Part shown: positions 7,800 through 16,945 of the stretch, in pieces
Layout: every line of letters starts with the position of its first letter
Numbering within the stretch: the stretch's first letter is position 1
NCBI RefSeq assembly: GCF_005887115.1
Contig: NZ_PNCJ01000009.1
Coordinates: 140,594 to 204,593 of the forward strand
Length of the DNA stretch: 64,000 nt
DNA from: Pseudoalteromonas rubra
GTDB lineage: Bacteria > Pseudomonadota > Gammaproteobacteria > Enterobacterales > Alteromonadaceae
Direction of reading: 5' to 3'
The notes under the pieces: model-generated
Told to the model about the DNA's origin: nothing
The model's input: only the letters and a program-made list of their open reading frames with translations
The model's database searches: none
Translations under genes and position numbers: made by a program

Positions 7800-9962
7800 C
7801 TACAGTTTGCCCTCAGCCAGGCCAATGATAAAGCCATAACTCAGCGCTATATCGTTGATTTTCTTAAAGCGACCCGATGCACCACCGTGCCCGGCAGACA
7901 TATCGGTTTTTAACAACAGCGTGTTATCGTCGGTTTTATATTCGCGTAGCTTGGCAACCCATTTGGCGGGTTCAAAGTACTGTACTTGAGAATCATGCAA
8001 ACCGGTTGTGACTAGCATGTTCGGGTAATTCTGTGCACTGACCTGATCATAGGGTGAATAAGAGCGCATATAGTCAAAATAGACCTTGTCATTCGGGTTA
8101 CCCCATTCGTCATACTCATTGGTTGTCAGCGGTAATGACTCATCCAGCATGGTATTGATCACGTCCACAAAGGGCACTGCCGAGTGTACGCCGTGATACA
8201 GCTCAGGCTCTTGGTTGATCACCGCACCCATTAACAGGCCGCCGGCGCTGCCACCACGAGCATACAAACGTTTTGGATCGCCATAACCTGACTTAGTCAA
8301 TTCCTTAGTGACGTCGATGAAGTCATTGAAAGTGTTCTTCTTATTGAGCTTTTTACCATCTTCATACCAAGGTCGGCCGAGTGCCTGAGAGCCCCGAATA
8401 TGGGCAATGGCATAAACAAAGCCCCGGTCCAGCAGGCTCAACGTACTGACACGGAAGTAAGGGTCTCGGGTTGAACCGTACGAACCATAACCATATTGTA
8501 GCAGTGGATTGGTACCATCTTTTTTGAACATGGCTTTTTTGTAGACCAGTGTGACGGGGACTTTCACGCCATCTCTGGCTGTAATGAACAGACGCTCGGA
8601 AGCGTATTCATCGGCATTGAAATCGCCCAGTACTTTGGTTTGCTTACGCTGCGTTTTTTCCAGCGTGTTCAGGTCGATATCATAGATGGTCTCAGGCGTC
8701 GTCATGCTCTCATAGCTCACCCTGACAAAACTGCTACCCAGCTCCCGGTTGCCAGCCATCTCTGCCATATAGGCCGGATCATTGAACGACAGGGTCTTAT
8801 GTGAGCGAGTTTTTAAGTCCAATACGTTCAGAGTACCGACGCCTTCAACCCGTGATTGATATACCAGGTGAGTGTCAAATAACTCTACGTCTTCCAGCTT
8901 CGCCTCAGGGTTGTGGGCTATGATGGTCTTCCATTTACGTTTATCCGACACCTCATCTTTGTGCGCTTTCATAAGCTTAAAGTTGACAGCATTGTCGTTG
9001 GTATAGACGAAGTAATAGTCGCCTTGTTTGAGCACATTGTACTCATGCCCTTTGGTTCGAGGCAGCAGGCGATATGGCTTTGCTTGTCCGTTGTTGGCAT
9101 CTATAACGGATAGACCCTTGGCCTCTGTACTGTGGTGGACGATGTAAATTTCACTGCCGTCTTTGCTTCTTTCCAGATAGGTGTAATAGGTATTGTCTTT
9201 TTCTTCATACACCAGCTCATCTTGTGACTGATCCTGGCCCAGTACGTGACGGTACACCTGATAACCGAGTAAGGTCACAGGGTCTTTCTTGATGTAATAA
9301 ATACTGCGGTTGTCATTGCCCCACTGGATGCTGTCGGATGCGCCCTCTAATTTGTCAGTGTAAATTTCACCCGTTTCAAGGTTTTTCACACTGACTGTAT
9401 AGATGCGACGACTTAGCGTATCTTCTGCAAAGGCCATAAGCTTGCCGTCTGGGCTCACGCTTAGTGCACCCAGGCCATAGTAAGACTGGCCTTCAGCCCG
9501 CTCGTTAGCATCGAAAAGTTGGATCGGTTTGGTGCCATCTGCATTCTTGCTGCGATAGTAAATACGATATTCCTGATCGCCTTTTACTTCACTGAAGTAG
9601 TAATAGTCACCGCGTTTGTACGGCACACTGCGGTCATCTTTGGCGATCTTATTTTTGATTTCTTCAAACAAGTCTTTGCGCAGTGACTCAATGGGCGCGA
9701 GTTTAGAATCGGCATAGCGGTTTTCCTGCTCAAGATGAGACAGCACTTGCTCTGAGCTACGGGTGTCGTCGCGTAGCCAGTGATAATTATCGACCAGTTT
9801 GTAGCCATGGATCTCGGTTACATGAGGTATTTTCTGTGCAACCGGTGGCTGAACCTGTTGTTGAATAGCCTGAGTGTCTGTGCTTTGTGTTGGTGTTGTC
9901 TGGCTGCATGCGCTGGCCAGCATAATCGCACCTGCAATGGCGCTGAATTTGAGGGTTGTCAT
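7800..9962 (-). CDS. S9A oligopeptidase B-like lipoprotein peptidase
   Basis: A 720-residue prolyl-oligopeptidase family enzyme closest in look to oligopeptidase B. The N-terminus has a lipoprotein signal (IMLASAC, lipid Cys at about residue 19), so it is membrane-anchored in the envelope, unlike cytosolic E. coli PtrB. A seven-bladed propeller (residues about 60-420) contains 'SVSPDGKLMAFAED'. The catalytic domain has RGGSAGG (Ser572), HDSQVQYFEP with the probable Asp, and SAGHGGASGR with the probable His. AAGGA precedes the ATG. Expected to cut short peptides after basic residues, by family analogy only. Confidence 0.92.
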   Translation of the reverse strand: MTTLKFSAIAGAIMLASACSQTTPTQSTDTQAIQQQVQPPVAQKIPHVTEIHGYKLVDNYHWLRDDTRSSEQVLSHLEQENRYADSKLAPIESLRKDLFEEIKNKIAKDDRSVPYKRGDYYYFSEVKGDQEYRIYYRSKNADGTKPIQLFDANERAEGQSYYGLGALSVSPDGKLMAFAEDTLSRRIYTVSVKNLETGEIYTDKLEGASDSIQWGNDNRSIYYIKKDPVTLLGYQVYRHVLGQDQSQDELVYEEKDNTYYTYLERSKDGSEIYIVHHSTEAKGLSVIDANNGQAKPYRLLPRTKGHEYNVLKQGDYYFVYTNDNAVNFKLMKAHKDEVSDKRKWKTIIAHNPEAKLEDVELFDTHLVYQSRVEGVGTLNVLDLKTRSHKTLSFNDPAYMAEMAGNRELGSSFVRVSYESMTTPETIYDIDLNTLEKTQRKQTKVLGDFNADEYASERLFITARDGVKVPVTLVYKKAMFKKDGTNPLLQYGYGSYGSTRDPYFRVSTLSLLDRGFVYAIAHIRGSQALGRPWYEDGKKLNKKNTFNDFIDVTKELTKSGYGDPKRLYARGGSAGGLLMGAVINQEPELYHGVHSAVPFVDVINTMLDESLPLTTNEYDEWGNPNDKVYFDYMRSYSPYDQVSAQNYPNMLVTTGLHDSQVQYFEPAKWVAKLREYKTDDNTLLLKTDMSAGHGGASGRFKKINDIALSYGFIIGLAEGKL

Positions 9963-10134
9963 GTCTATCCTTTTTTGACATTCGAGGCGAGCCTCGGTTG
10001 GTCAGTCAAATGAGCCGATGCTCAAATGTGTTTAATTTGATTGTTGTCGGATTGTAATCTCATCTTTAACAAAAGTACAAAGGGCCTGAGACAAGTGGGG
10101 AGGTTTGACGGGTAGGTGCAATGATTTGGTAAGG

Positions 10135-10156
10135 GCCAGCTCTTTGGCGAGCTGGC
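10135..10156 (-). terminator. Hairpin after the small lipoprotein gene
   Basis: An 8-bp stem, GCCAGCTC/GAGCTGGC, with a 6-nt loop lies 12 bases after the stop codon of the small lipoprotein gene on the minus strand. The T tract is poor, so terminator function is only likely. Confidence 0.35.
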
Positions 10157-10167
10157 ATACCCTGATG

Positions 10168-10359
10168 TTAGCAGTTTTCGTTTTCTGCATTGAGGTTTTC
10201 TTTGGCTTTCTCACACAAGTCTTCAGCCTTGTTCTGTACATCTGTAATGGCCTCGTCTACGCGCTCACCAGCGTCCTCAGCAGGACCATCAGAACAACCT
10301 GTCAGACCCAAAATAGTGATAAAAAAAGTGGCCTTAAGTGCAGTAATCATGTGTTTCAT
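10168..10359 (-). CDS. Small lipoprotein, stress-group member
   Basis: A 63-residue protein with a lipoprotein signal (LGLTGC, Cys at about residue 22) and a short, charged, helical mature part rich in Asp, Glu, Lys and Asn, ending NENC. AAGGAG precedes the ATG. It is the last gene of a probable three-gene operon with the DUF1328 and DUF2383-type genes. It resembles small hydrophilic envelope-stress proteins in composition, but no family is assigned. Confidence 0.72.
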   Translation of the reverse strand: MKHMITALKATFFITILGLTGCSDGPAEDAGERVDEAITDVQNKAEDLCEKAKENLNAENENC

Positions 10360-10398
10360 ATTGTGCTCCTTAAAATTTAATGAAGTAACTTGTGGCTG

Positions 10399-10569
10399 CT
10401 AAGCGTTTGGCTTTTTAATCACAGGCAGCACAAACGACAGCAAAACCAGGGCAATAAAAACAAAGAACAATATTTGTGCAATGCCTGCTGCGGCACCGGC
10501 GATACCACTAAAACCCAGAATGGCACTGATCAGTGCAAGTACTAAAAATCCGAGTGACCAACGTAACAT
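10399..10569 (-). CDS. DUF1328 (YtjA-like) small membrane protein
   Basis: A 56-residue, two-helix membrane protein: '[20 protein letters not shown]', then [15 protein letters not shown] and [12 protein letters not shown], the DUF1328 pattern. AGGAGG lies 6 bases before the ATG at 10569, which rules out the longer upstream frame. DUF1328 genes commonly occur with stress and BON-domain genes, as here. Molecular function unknown. Confidence 0.88.
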   Translation of the reverse strand: MLRWSLGFLVLALISAILGFSGIAGAAAGIAQILFFVFIALVLLSFVLPVIKKPNA

Positions 10570-10596
10570 GTGAACCTCCTGTTTGTGTTTAATCAG

Positions 10597-10614
10597 GCAG
10601 GGCCTGCGCCCTGC
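10597..10614 (-). repeat. Intergenic hairpin within the stress operon
   Basis: GCAGGGC-CTGC-GCCCTGC is a 7-bp stem with a 4-nt loop between the DUF2383-type gene and the DUF1328 gene. It may differentially stabilise the two mRNA parts. No T tract is present. Confidence 0.4.
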
Positions 10615-10640
10615 ATTACCAAAGGTGCGACCGTGACGCC

Positions 10641-11087
10641 CTAAGCAGTCAGCTCCTGCAGCGCTTTCATTTCGTTGTGACATGCTTGCATGCGAACCTG
10701 GACCTGCCTTAAGTCCTGAACACACTGAGGCGGTAATGCTTGCTCCAGTGCGTCGCTGATCTTGTTAAGCACCTTGTCTTCAACTTCTTCCAGTTGTGCG
10801 ATGTAAGTGTGAGTCTTGTCGCTGCTCAATCCGCCCAATACCTGAGTATAATGTTCCCTCAGCTTAACCAGACTGTTTGTGTTTGTTTCGCGCTCGCCTT
10901 CGTCAATCAGAACGTACGTTTGCAGCGTCGAAATTGCCTGAACCTTTTCCGTGATTATGGTGTTGAAAATGGCACAGATATGCTCGTCGTCCACTTTCTC
11001 TTTGGCATCTTTGTAAAATTCAACACCACCATTAAGCACCTTGACTAACTCCTTTAAAGGTTTCATATCGTAGTTTGAATGTGTCAT
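10641..11087 (-). CDS. PA2169/DUF2383-type four-helix-bundle protein
   Basis: A 148-residue all-helical protein with no signal peptide. It matches the DUF2383/PA2169 type: '[20 protein letters not shown]', a central '[15 protein letters not shown]' helix, and a C-terminal helix with conserved HNEM. Ferritin-like four-helix bundle by family; function unknown. AAGGAG precedes the start. A sigma-54 promoter lies about 50 bases upstream, and the DUF1328 and lipoprotein genes follow in the same direction. Confidence 0.85.
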   Translation of the reverse strand: MTHSNYDMKPLKELVKVLNGGVEFYKDAKEKVDDEHICAIFNTIITEKVQAISTLQTYVLIDEGERETNTNSLVKLREHYTQVLGGLSSDKTHTYIAQLEEVEDKVLNKISDALEQALPPQCVQDLRQVQVRMQACHNEMKALQELTA

Positions 11088-11136
11088 CGTTTAACTCCTT
11101 ACTTGATTGCTTAAGCTTGTTAGTTGCTTTGACTAA

Positions 11137-11152
11137 TGCATTGCCCGTACCA
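11137..11152 (-). promoter_or_regulatory. Sigma-54 promoter of the DUF2383-DUF1328-lipoprotein operon
   Basis: On the minus strand TGGTACG-GGCA-ATGCA has GG and GC separated by exactly 10 bp, the invariant sigma-54 -24/-12 geometry. It gives an inferred leader of about 40 bases before the DUF2383-type ATG. Confidence 0.65.
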
Positions 11153-11233
11153 GATTTAAAGTTATTAAATATCAATATCTTAATGGTTTTATGATAAACG
11201 AGCGATGCAAGCTTTACCTTGTGTCTGTAACTT

Positions 11234-12184
11234 TTACGCTTCACTACTGGGTACTTCTTTCCCACTTTGCTGTTTGTGAGCACGCTGGCGCATATTGACT
11301 TGCATGTCCCCCAGATTAGTACCGCCTTTGGCATTAAAATCCAGCGTACGAATAGGAAAGGGAATAAGAATATCGTTTTCTTCCAGGGTTTTGCGGATCG
11401 CAATAATGGCTTTGTGGCGCATCTGCATAAAGCCAATCTCACCAGGATAGTCAATCCAGAACCACACCAGCAGGTTGACTGAGCTATCACCAAACCCGCA
11501 GGCATAGACATCGGTTTCGTGTTGTTTTATGACGCCATCCAGCTCGTTTATGGCTTCCACAATCACAGATTCGGCCTCCTCGATATCATCGGCATAAGAG
11601 ATCCCTACTTCTATTTCTATCCGTCGGGTGGCCAGGCGCGAGTAGTTGATCAATTCATTTTTAAACAGGATCTTATTGGGCACTATGGCCAGCTGACCAT
11701 AAAAGTTCTCAATTAACGTATTGCGCAGGTTAACCCGGCGGACGGTGCCGAAGGTGTCGCCGGCTTCGACCACATCGCCAACCCGGAAAGGTTTGCGAAT
11801 GCCCATCACCACCCCGGCTATCATGTTTTCGGTCATATCCTGAAAGGCAAAACCGATTGCCAGTCCTATGATGCCGGCACCGGCAAGTAGTGACGCCACC
11901 GCTTTTGACAGCCCCATAATATCCAGGGCAAAGAAAAACCCGATCGCAACCAGGATCATACGGCAGATCCCTGCAATCAGCCCGGCTATCTGGTTTGACT
12001 CAAACAAGCGTTTAAGCAAGGTCAGCAGCCAGCGAGCAAGAAATTTAGACAGAATCACAAACACAATAAAAATGAGTGTTGCAATGACCAGGTTGGGTAA
12101 ATTCTTAATTGTCAGTTCGGCCCAGTGGACGAGCTTCTCATTGATCAGCGACCAGAAGTCTTGTGGGGTAAATGTAAATGACAT
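11234..12184 (-). CDS. MscS family mechanosensitive ion channel
   Basis: A 316-residue small-conductance mechanosensitive channel. It has an N-terminal amphipathic region, three membrane helices (about 28-50, 65-85, 90-115) and a Gly/Ala-rich TM3 pore helix (SLLAGAGIIGLAIGFAFQD). The beta domain follows, with 'VGDVVEAGDTFGTVRRVNLR', then the cytoplasmic vestibule. It releases solutes on osmotic downshock. AAGGAGG precedes the ATG. It has its own sigma-54 promoter and is divergent from the BON-domain gene. Confidence 0.93.
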   Translation of the reverse strand: MSFTFTPQDFWSLINEKLVHWAELTIKNLPNLVIATLIFIVFVILSKFLARWLLTLLKRLFESNQIAGLIAGICRMILVAIGFFFALDIMGLSKAVASLLAGAGIIGLAIGFAFQDMTENMIAGVVMGIRKPFRVGDVVEAGDTFGTVRRVNLRNTLIENFYGQLAIVPNKILFKNELINYSRLATRRIEIEVGISYADDIEEAESVIVEAINELDGVIKQHETDVYACGFGDSSVNLLVWFWIDYPGEIGFMQMRHKAIIAIRKTLEENDILIPFPIRTLDFNAKGGTNLGDMQVNMRQRAHKQQSGKEVPSSEA

Positions 12185-12214
12185 AACGCCTCCTTATTTG
12201 TATCTAGTGATAGC

Positions 12215-12230
12215 AGCAGGGAGCGTGCCA
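12215..12230 (-). promoter_or_regulatory. Sigma-54 promoter of the mscS-type gene
   Basis: The minus strand reads TGGCACG-CTCC-CTGCT with GG-N10-GC spacing, a near-consensus sigma-54 promoter. The inferred start site lies about 20 bases before the channel's ATG, leaving just room for the AAGGAGG. Confidence 0.8.
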
Positions 12231-12381
12231 TTGGGCTATATGTTTAATTTCAATAGGTTAGTGAAAGTCGCGGAGGCCTGTGTAGAATTTTCCAGTAAAT
12301 AGTTCCACACCGGTATGTAAAAGATACAGGCAAAAGGCAGAGGGAATTATCTAACCATATGATTTTAAATGGCTAAATCGG

Positions 12382-12398
12382 TTGGCACGCAAGCTGCA
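12382..12398 (+). promoter_or_regulatory. Sigma-54 promoter of the BON-domain gene
   Basis: TTGGCACG-CAAG-CTGCA matches the sigma-54 consensus with one change in the -12 element, and the GG-N10-GC spacing is exact. It lies 37 bases before the BON-domain ATG. It is back to back with the mscS sigma-54 promoter, so one activator site in the 150 bp between could serve both. Confidence 0.85.
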
Positions 12399-12434
12399 CC
12401 TGTCAAAGTGAACTCATCCACAAGGAGAATGATT

Positions 12435-12995
12435 ATGAAACGCACAATTCTAACACTTGCTTTTGCTACGGCTTTTTCAACTTCAGCGGTTAACGCTGCT
12501 GACAATCAGTGGGAAAAAGAGGCCAGCGACGCCTGGATAGACGGTAAAGCTGAAGCCACTTTATTGTTCAATGGCAACCTGAATTCGTTCGACATCAACA
12601 CAGATGTGAAAAACGGCGTGGTGGTCCTCACAGGTAAGGTCGACCACAGCGTTGATAAAAAACTGGCAACTGAGCTGTTGATCGGTATTGACGGTGTAAA
12701 AGAGGTAGACAACCGCTTGACTGTGGTATCAGAGGACAAAGATAAAGATGACAAAGGCGATGCTGAGTCTGACTTTGTCGATGCCAAAATCGCGACAGTG
12801 ATTAAAACCCGTCTGCTGTTTGATACTGACATCAGCGGTACCGACATCGATGTTGATGTTGACAATCAAACCGTGACGCTGACCGGTGAAGTTGAATCAG
12901 ACGCTGAAAAGCAGCTGGTGGTCAATATTGCAGCGAACGCGGACGATGTAAAGCGTGTTAGCAACAAGCTGACCGTTGTTGATGAACGCTCATAG
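12435..12995 (+). CDS. Periplasmic protein with two BON domains (OsmY-like)
   Basis: A 186-residue exported protein. The signal peptide 'MKRTILTLAFATAFSTSAVN' ends near NAADNQ. Two BON domains follow (about 33-96 and 112-184), each with the 'DVKNGVVVLTGKV' / 'DVDNQTVTLTGEV' pattern and an acidic linker rich in Asp and Lys between. BON proteins such as OsmY support envelope integrity under osmotic stress. The ATG at 12435 with AAGGAGA is preferred; the longer frame from 12369 would begin upstream of the sigma-54 promoter. Confidence 0.9.
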   Translation: MKRTILTLAFATAFSTSAVNAADNQWEKEASDAWIDGKAEATLLFNGNLNSFDINTDVKNGVVVLTGKVDHSVDKKLATELLIGIDGVKEVDNRLTVVSEDKDKDDKGDAESDFVDAKIATVIKTRLLFDTDISGTDIDVDVDNQTVTLTGEVESDAEKQLVVNIAANADDVKRVSNKLTVVDERS

Positions 12996-13023
12996 AGCAA
13001 TACAATTACTCCGTTGACTTTTA

Positions 13024-13046
13024 GGCACGCTTAGCGTGCCTTTTTT
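13024..13046 (+). terminator. Rho-independent terminator of the BON-domain gene
   Basis: GGCACGC-TTA-GCGTGCC is followed by six T residues. It directly abuts the stop codon of the convergent hybrid kinase gene. Confidence 0.92.
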
Positions 13047-14994
13047 ATGCGCTTTGTACAACGGTAGCCAGATCAGGGAGCGACACGGGTTTGAGTAATA
13101 CCTGATTGATTGGGTAAGAGAGCAGGGCGTCAGGGTCGGGCTCACTGCCGCTCACTACTACCAGGTTGGCTGGGCTTTGGTGCTTGTGCACAGCTGCAGC
13201 CAGTGCCAGCCCTGAACCATCGGGCAAGTTCATATCCAGCATCACGATATCAAATGTAGCGCACTTTTCCAGCTCGTGCAGACCTTCAGCGCAACTGCCC
13301 GCGACAACGACCTCACACTCCAAAGACTCTAGCAGGATCTTCATTAAATTGCGTGCATCCGGATCGTCTTCAACCAGTAAGATACGCTTTTTTTGAGCAC
13401 TAGCCATAGCTGGCTCAGTAGAATGGCGCTCCTCAGTTGAGTGCGCCGACAGATAACTTTGCAGGCACGACTCAAGTTGAACAAGGTTAACGGGCTTGGT
13501 CAGCGTATCATTGAAACCCAGTGCTTTGAGTGTTGCCAAATTGCTTTTTTGAGCTGCGGCTGTAAGCGAAATAATTGGTGTGGTAATGCCCTGTGCGCGC
13601 AATTTAACTATGGCGTCTTTGCCGTTTAATATTGGCATATGCAAGTCCATAAACACCAGGTCAAAGCGGGCATCAGGGTGAGTGAGCAAATCCCATGCAA
13701 CCTGGCCATTTTCGGCATAGCTGACTTCGGCACCTGTGGCTGTTATGAGTTGCCCCAGCAGTTGGCGAATTTCGGGTAAGTCTTCTACTACCAGCACTTT
13801 CCCAGACAAATTCGTTGTCTGACCAGATGGCTGACTGACAGGCGGGTCGAACAAGTCTAACTGACCAAGTCGGCCTGAACATTGACCTGCCCTGATGGTA
13901 AAGGTAAAGGTACTGCCACTTCCTACGGTTGACTCAACCTGTAAACTTCCGCCAAGCAGGCGGATCAGTGCGCAGCTTATAGCCAGTCCAAGGCCTGCGC
14001 CTTCCTCACTGCGAGTTGTGCTATCTTGTACTTGCTCGAAGGGTTTAAAAATATGTGCCAGTTTATCTTGTGGGATACCAATGCCGGTGTCTACAATCGC
14101 AAAACAAAGTTTCTCTTCAGCCGCTGTCTGCACCCGAATTGCAACCTGACCACTTGGCGTGAATTTTATGGCGTTGTATACCAAGTTGATCAACACTTGT
14201 TTCAGACGTTTTTCGTCAGATTCAATGCAGGCAGGCAAGTTGTCGTCAGCATGAATAGCGAACTGAATGTTTTTCTTTTCAGCAGCCATAGAAAACAGGT
14301 TATGCAGATCGGTAAGCAACGAGGCTAAGCAGATCTCATTAAGCTCCACCTGCAGGCTGTTAGCATTGATTTTTGACAAGTCCAGCACGTCGTTGAGCAG
14401 GTTCAGCAAATGCTGACTGTTATTGTGAATGATGGATAATTCGGGTTTGATATTGTCCAGTTCGCTGCGGGTCAGTAGCAGATCGGTATAGCCCATGATG
14501 GAAGTAAGAGGGGTGCGTAACTCGTGACTAAGATGCGCCAGAAAGCGATCTTTAGCGCGACTCGTTGCCTGCGCTCGGAGCCGCTCCAGGCGCTCATTTT
14601 CAAGCTCCCTGCGGGATAAGGCGTAACGGATAGCGCGGATAAATCGTGGGCTGCTGATCTCGGACTTAAGCAAGAAATCTTGTGCACCCAGTGCCAGTGC
14701 ATCTGCGTCCAGCACCTCATCGGCCTGGCCTGTGAGCATCATAAACGAGGTATTGATGGGCAGGGCTTTGGCGGCTTCAAGAATGGTCAGGCCGGTATGT
14801 CCGCCAAGCTGGTGGTCAAGCAGGCAGAGATCGAACTGATCAGATTCCAGTGCCTGCAGCACGTCATCATGTTCGCTGAGCCAGGTGACATCAAACTGAT
14901 AATTGGGCACTTGTTGTAAGTAATCCAGTGCCAGTACATAGTCGTCTTCATCGTCCTCTACCAGCAGTAGCTTAACCACCTGCGCATTTTGCAT
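13045..14994 (-). CDS. Hybrid sensor histidine kinase/response regulator (REC-HisKA-HATPase-REC-REC)
   Basis: A 649-residue soluble hybrid kinase without transmembrane segments. Order: receiver 1 (about 8-125; acidic pocket VEDDEDD, acceptor in CLLDHQLGG); HisKA (about 150-215; phospho-His in HLSHELRTPL); HATPase with N box LVYNAIKFTP and G boxes DTGIGIP and GAGLGLAI (about 260-375). Receiver 2 follows (about 400-520; VFMDLHMP) and receiver 3 (about 537-648; MLDMNLPDG). It is the last gene of a six-gene signalling operon and starts 9 bases after the single-domain regulator. An input receiver upstream of the kinase suggests it takes signal from another kinase. Confidence 0.93.
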   Translation of the reverse strand: MQNAQVVKLLLVEDDEDDYVLALDYLQQVPNYQFDVTWLSEHDDVLQALESDQFDLCLLDHQLGGHTGLTILEAAKALPINTSFMMLTGQADEVLDADALALGAQDFLLKSEISSPRFIRAIRYALSRRELENERLERLRAQATSRAKDRFLAHLSHELRTPLTSIMGYTDLLLTRSELDNIKPELSIIHNNSQHLLNLLNDVLDLSKINANSLQVELNEICLASLLTDLHNLFSMAAEKKNIQFAIHADDNLPACIESDEKRLKQVLINLVYNAIKFTPSGQVAIRVQTAAEEKLCFAIVDTGIGIPQDKLAHIFKPFEQVQDSTTRSEEGAGLGLAISCALIRLLGGSLQVESTVGSGSTFTFTIRAGQCSGRLGQLDLFDPPVSQPSGQTTNLSGKVLVVEDLPEIRQLLGQLITATGAEVSYAENGQVAWDLLTHPDARFDLVFMDLHMPILNGKDAIVKLRAQGITTPIISLTAAAQKSNLATLKALGFNDTLTKPVNLVQLESCLQSYLSAHSTEERHSTEPAMASAQKKRILLVEDDPDARNLMKILLESLECEVVVAGSCAEGLHELEKCATFDIVMLDMNLPDGSGLALAAAVHKHQSPANLVVVSGSEPDPDALLSYPINQVLLKPVSLPDLATVVQSA

Positions 14995-15003
14995 CTGCGT
15001 CTC

Positions 15004-15450
15004 CTAAGGTAATTCGACGATTTCAATCCAATACTTGCCAAGCTGACGCATCAGTTCGACCAGTCCATCGAAGTTCACGGGCTTGGAAATATACGACGCG
15101 GCACCGAGATCATAGCCTCTGAGTTTGTCTTCTTCTTCCTTTGAGGTCGTGAGGATCACCACGGGGATTGAGCGCAGTGTTGGATCCGCCTTAATCTTTT
15201 GTAGCGCTTCACGACCGTCCATTCGTGGCATGTTGAGATCCAGCAAAATAATGCTGGGCCGCGGATATGCCGTTTTATCTTCAAACGGCGGCTCATTGTT
15301 CAGATAAGCTAACAGCTCAACACCATCGTGCACAAAATTTAGATTGTTCAGTACTCGACTTTCTTGCAAGGCATCCTGGGTCAGCAGACGATCGTCTTCA
15401 TCGTCGTCTGCCATCAAAATATTAATGCGTCTGGTTGATAAGCTACTCAT
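15004..15450 (-). CDS. Single-domain response regulator (Rcp1-like)
   Basis: A 148-residue receiver domain with no output module. It has the acidic patch MADDDEDD, phospho-acceptor Asp in ILLDLNMPRMDG, Thr in VVILTTSKEEED and the conserved Lys in ISKPVNFDG. The inserted loop 'YLNNEPPFEDKTAYPRPS' is typical of Rcp1-type regulators that pair with phytochrome-like or CHASE3 kinases. It overlaps the upstream CHASE3 kinase gene by 8 bases, which points to that kinase as partner. Confidence 0.92.
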   Translation of the reverse strand: MSSLSTRRINILMADDDEDDRLLTQDALQESRVLNNLNFVHDGVELLAYLNNEPPFEDKTAYPRPSIILLDLNMPRMDGREALQKIKADPTLRSIPVVILTTSKEEEDKLRGYDLGAASYISKPVNFDGLVELMRQLGKYWIEIVELP

Positions 15451-16945
15451 CGGCGGTGTCCTTTAATGTGAGAGTGGAAGCAAGGTCAGGCAACAGGATG
15501 CGAAAAGTGGTGCCCTGGCCTTGAATACTGTGCGCACTGATCTGCCCGCCATGACGTTCGACTATGCGTCGGCATACGGCAAGACCAATACCCGTACCTT
15601 CATAAGATTTACGGGTATGCAGGCGTTGAAACGGGGTAAATATTTTTTCGCTATATTCGGCGGCAAAGCCAATACCATTGTCGGTGAGATCAATTTCCAG
15701 CCAGTCGCATTCAATGTCTTCAAGTAACTTGCTGGGTGCTGTGGTTTTGCTCATGGTTATGGCAATCTGTGGCGGCACGCCCTCGCGGCGGAATTTCATG
15801 GCGTTGGATAGCAAATTCAAAAATAATTGGTGGAGCTGGACAGGGTCGCCTTCAATGGTCGGCAAGGGGTCAACCTGAATACGGGCATTGGTGTCGCTGA
15901 TGGTGATCTCCAGGTCATCCAGTACAGTCTCTACGAGTGGACTAAGTGCGACATCTTCGAACGCTTTTCCTTTGGTCGTTACTCTGGACAAAGAGAGCAG
16001 ATCGGTGATTAACACTGACATCCGTTTGGCAGCGTTGTCCATTCTGGACAGGTAATCCTTGCCTTTTTCATCAAGCAGCGCTTCGTAATTGGCCTTGATA
16101 CGATCAGAAAACGCGCGAATTTTTCGTAGCGGCTCTTGTAAGTCATGAGAAGCGATGAATGCAAAGTCTTCGAGCTCGCGATTGCTACGGGTCAGCTCAT
16201 CTGCGTATAGCTCCAGTGCCTGAGTGCGCTCTTTCACTTTATCTTCGAGTTGCTCATTGTAGCGTTCCAGCTGTTCTTTTGAACGACGAACACTGTGCAG
16301 ATGTTTAATTAAAAACCCTAAAAACAGGGTGCTGATCAGGGTGCTTAACACCGTGAACCAGATCAGGTTGTCTTTTGCGGTTTCCCGTGCCTGCGTCAGG
16401 CGCGCCATCAACAGGTTTCGGATCTCGGTCTCTTCAGTCATGATGGTGGCGTATAGGGTGCGCAAGTCAATCCCGGTACTTCGCACATCGTCCAGCATTC
16501 TGTGTGGTTCAAGCTGCTCATTGTCCCTTGCCAGCGCTACACTGGCAGATAAAGACTCAAATTTAATCCGGGCATGCTGAATATAACGTTCCAGGCGTTG
16601 CTGCTGAGGAGGGCTTTCCGAGCGGATTGTCTGGGCTTCGCTCAGGCTGTGTTCAAATTTTTTCAGTGCAATTTTATAGGGAGCCAGATCGCTTTCGCGC
16701 TGGGAAATGAGATAGCCTCGCTGCCCGGATTCGGCATTAAGAATGTCAATGTGCAATTGATCGACCCTAAGCATGACTTCGCCGGTATTTTGCAGGCTGT
16801 GTTGAATTCTGGCGATTTCATCGGTGTTTTTTAATCCCAAAGTGGCCACTAATATGACCCCTGTCAGGATCAACAGCGGGATTAGCCACACCATACTTTG
16901 TAGATACCGGGAGTGATTGAATGCGTGCACAGTCGTTTCCGTCAA
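15443..16945 (-). CDS. CHASE3-domain sensor histidine kinase
   Basis: A 500-residue membrane histidine kinase. TM1 lies at about 18-38 and TM2 at about 190-210; between them is a helical periplasmic CHASE3 sensor with 'LNAESGQRGYLISQRES'. A coiled coil (about 215-255) leads to HisKA (ASHDLQEPLRKIRAF) and HATPase (N box FLNLLSNAMKFR; G boxes DNGIGFA and GTGIGLA). It starts at TTG inside a 4-base overlap (TTGA) with the preceding mini-gene, so coupled translation is likely. The partner regulator gene overlaps its 3' end. Confidence 0.9.
   Translation of the reverse strand: MTETTVHAFNHSRYLQSMVWLIPLLILTGVILVATLGLKNTDEIARIQHSLQNTGEVMLRVDQLHIDILNAESGQRGYLISQRESDLAPYKIALKKFEHSLSEAQTIRSESPPQQQRLERYIQHARIKFESLSASVALARDNEQLEPHRMLDDVRSTGIDLRTLYATIMTEETEIRNLLMARLTQARETAKDNLIWFTVLSTLISTLFLGFLIKHLHSVRRSKEQLERYNEQLEDKVKERTQALELYADELTRSNRELEDFAFIASHDLQEPLRKIRAFSDRIKANYEALLDEKGKDYLSRMDNAAKRMSVLITDLLSLSRVTTKGKAFEDVALSPLVETVLDDLEITISDTNARIQVDPLPTIEGDPVQLHQLFLNLLSNAMKFRREGVPPQIAITMSKTTAPSKLLEDIECDWLEIDLTDNGIGFAAEYSEKIFTPFQRLHTRKSYEGTGIGLAVCRRIVERHGGQISAHSIQGQGTTFRILLPDLASTLTLKDTADE

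Noticed and set aside
10570..10725. Upstream extension of the DUF1328 frame
   Set aside because: It is low-complexity, unlike the family, and AGGAGG immediately precedes the inner ATG.
12369..12434. Longer start of the BON-domain protein
   Set aside because: It begins upstream of the sigma-54 promoter and hides the clear signal peptide and AAGGAGA site at 12435.
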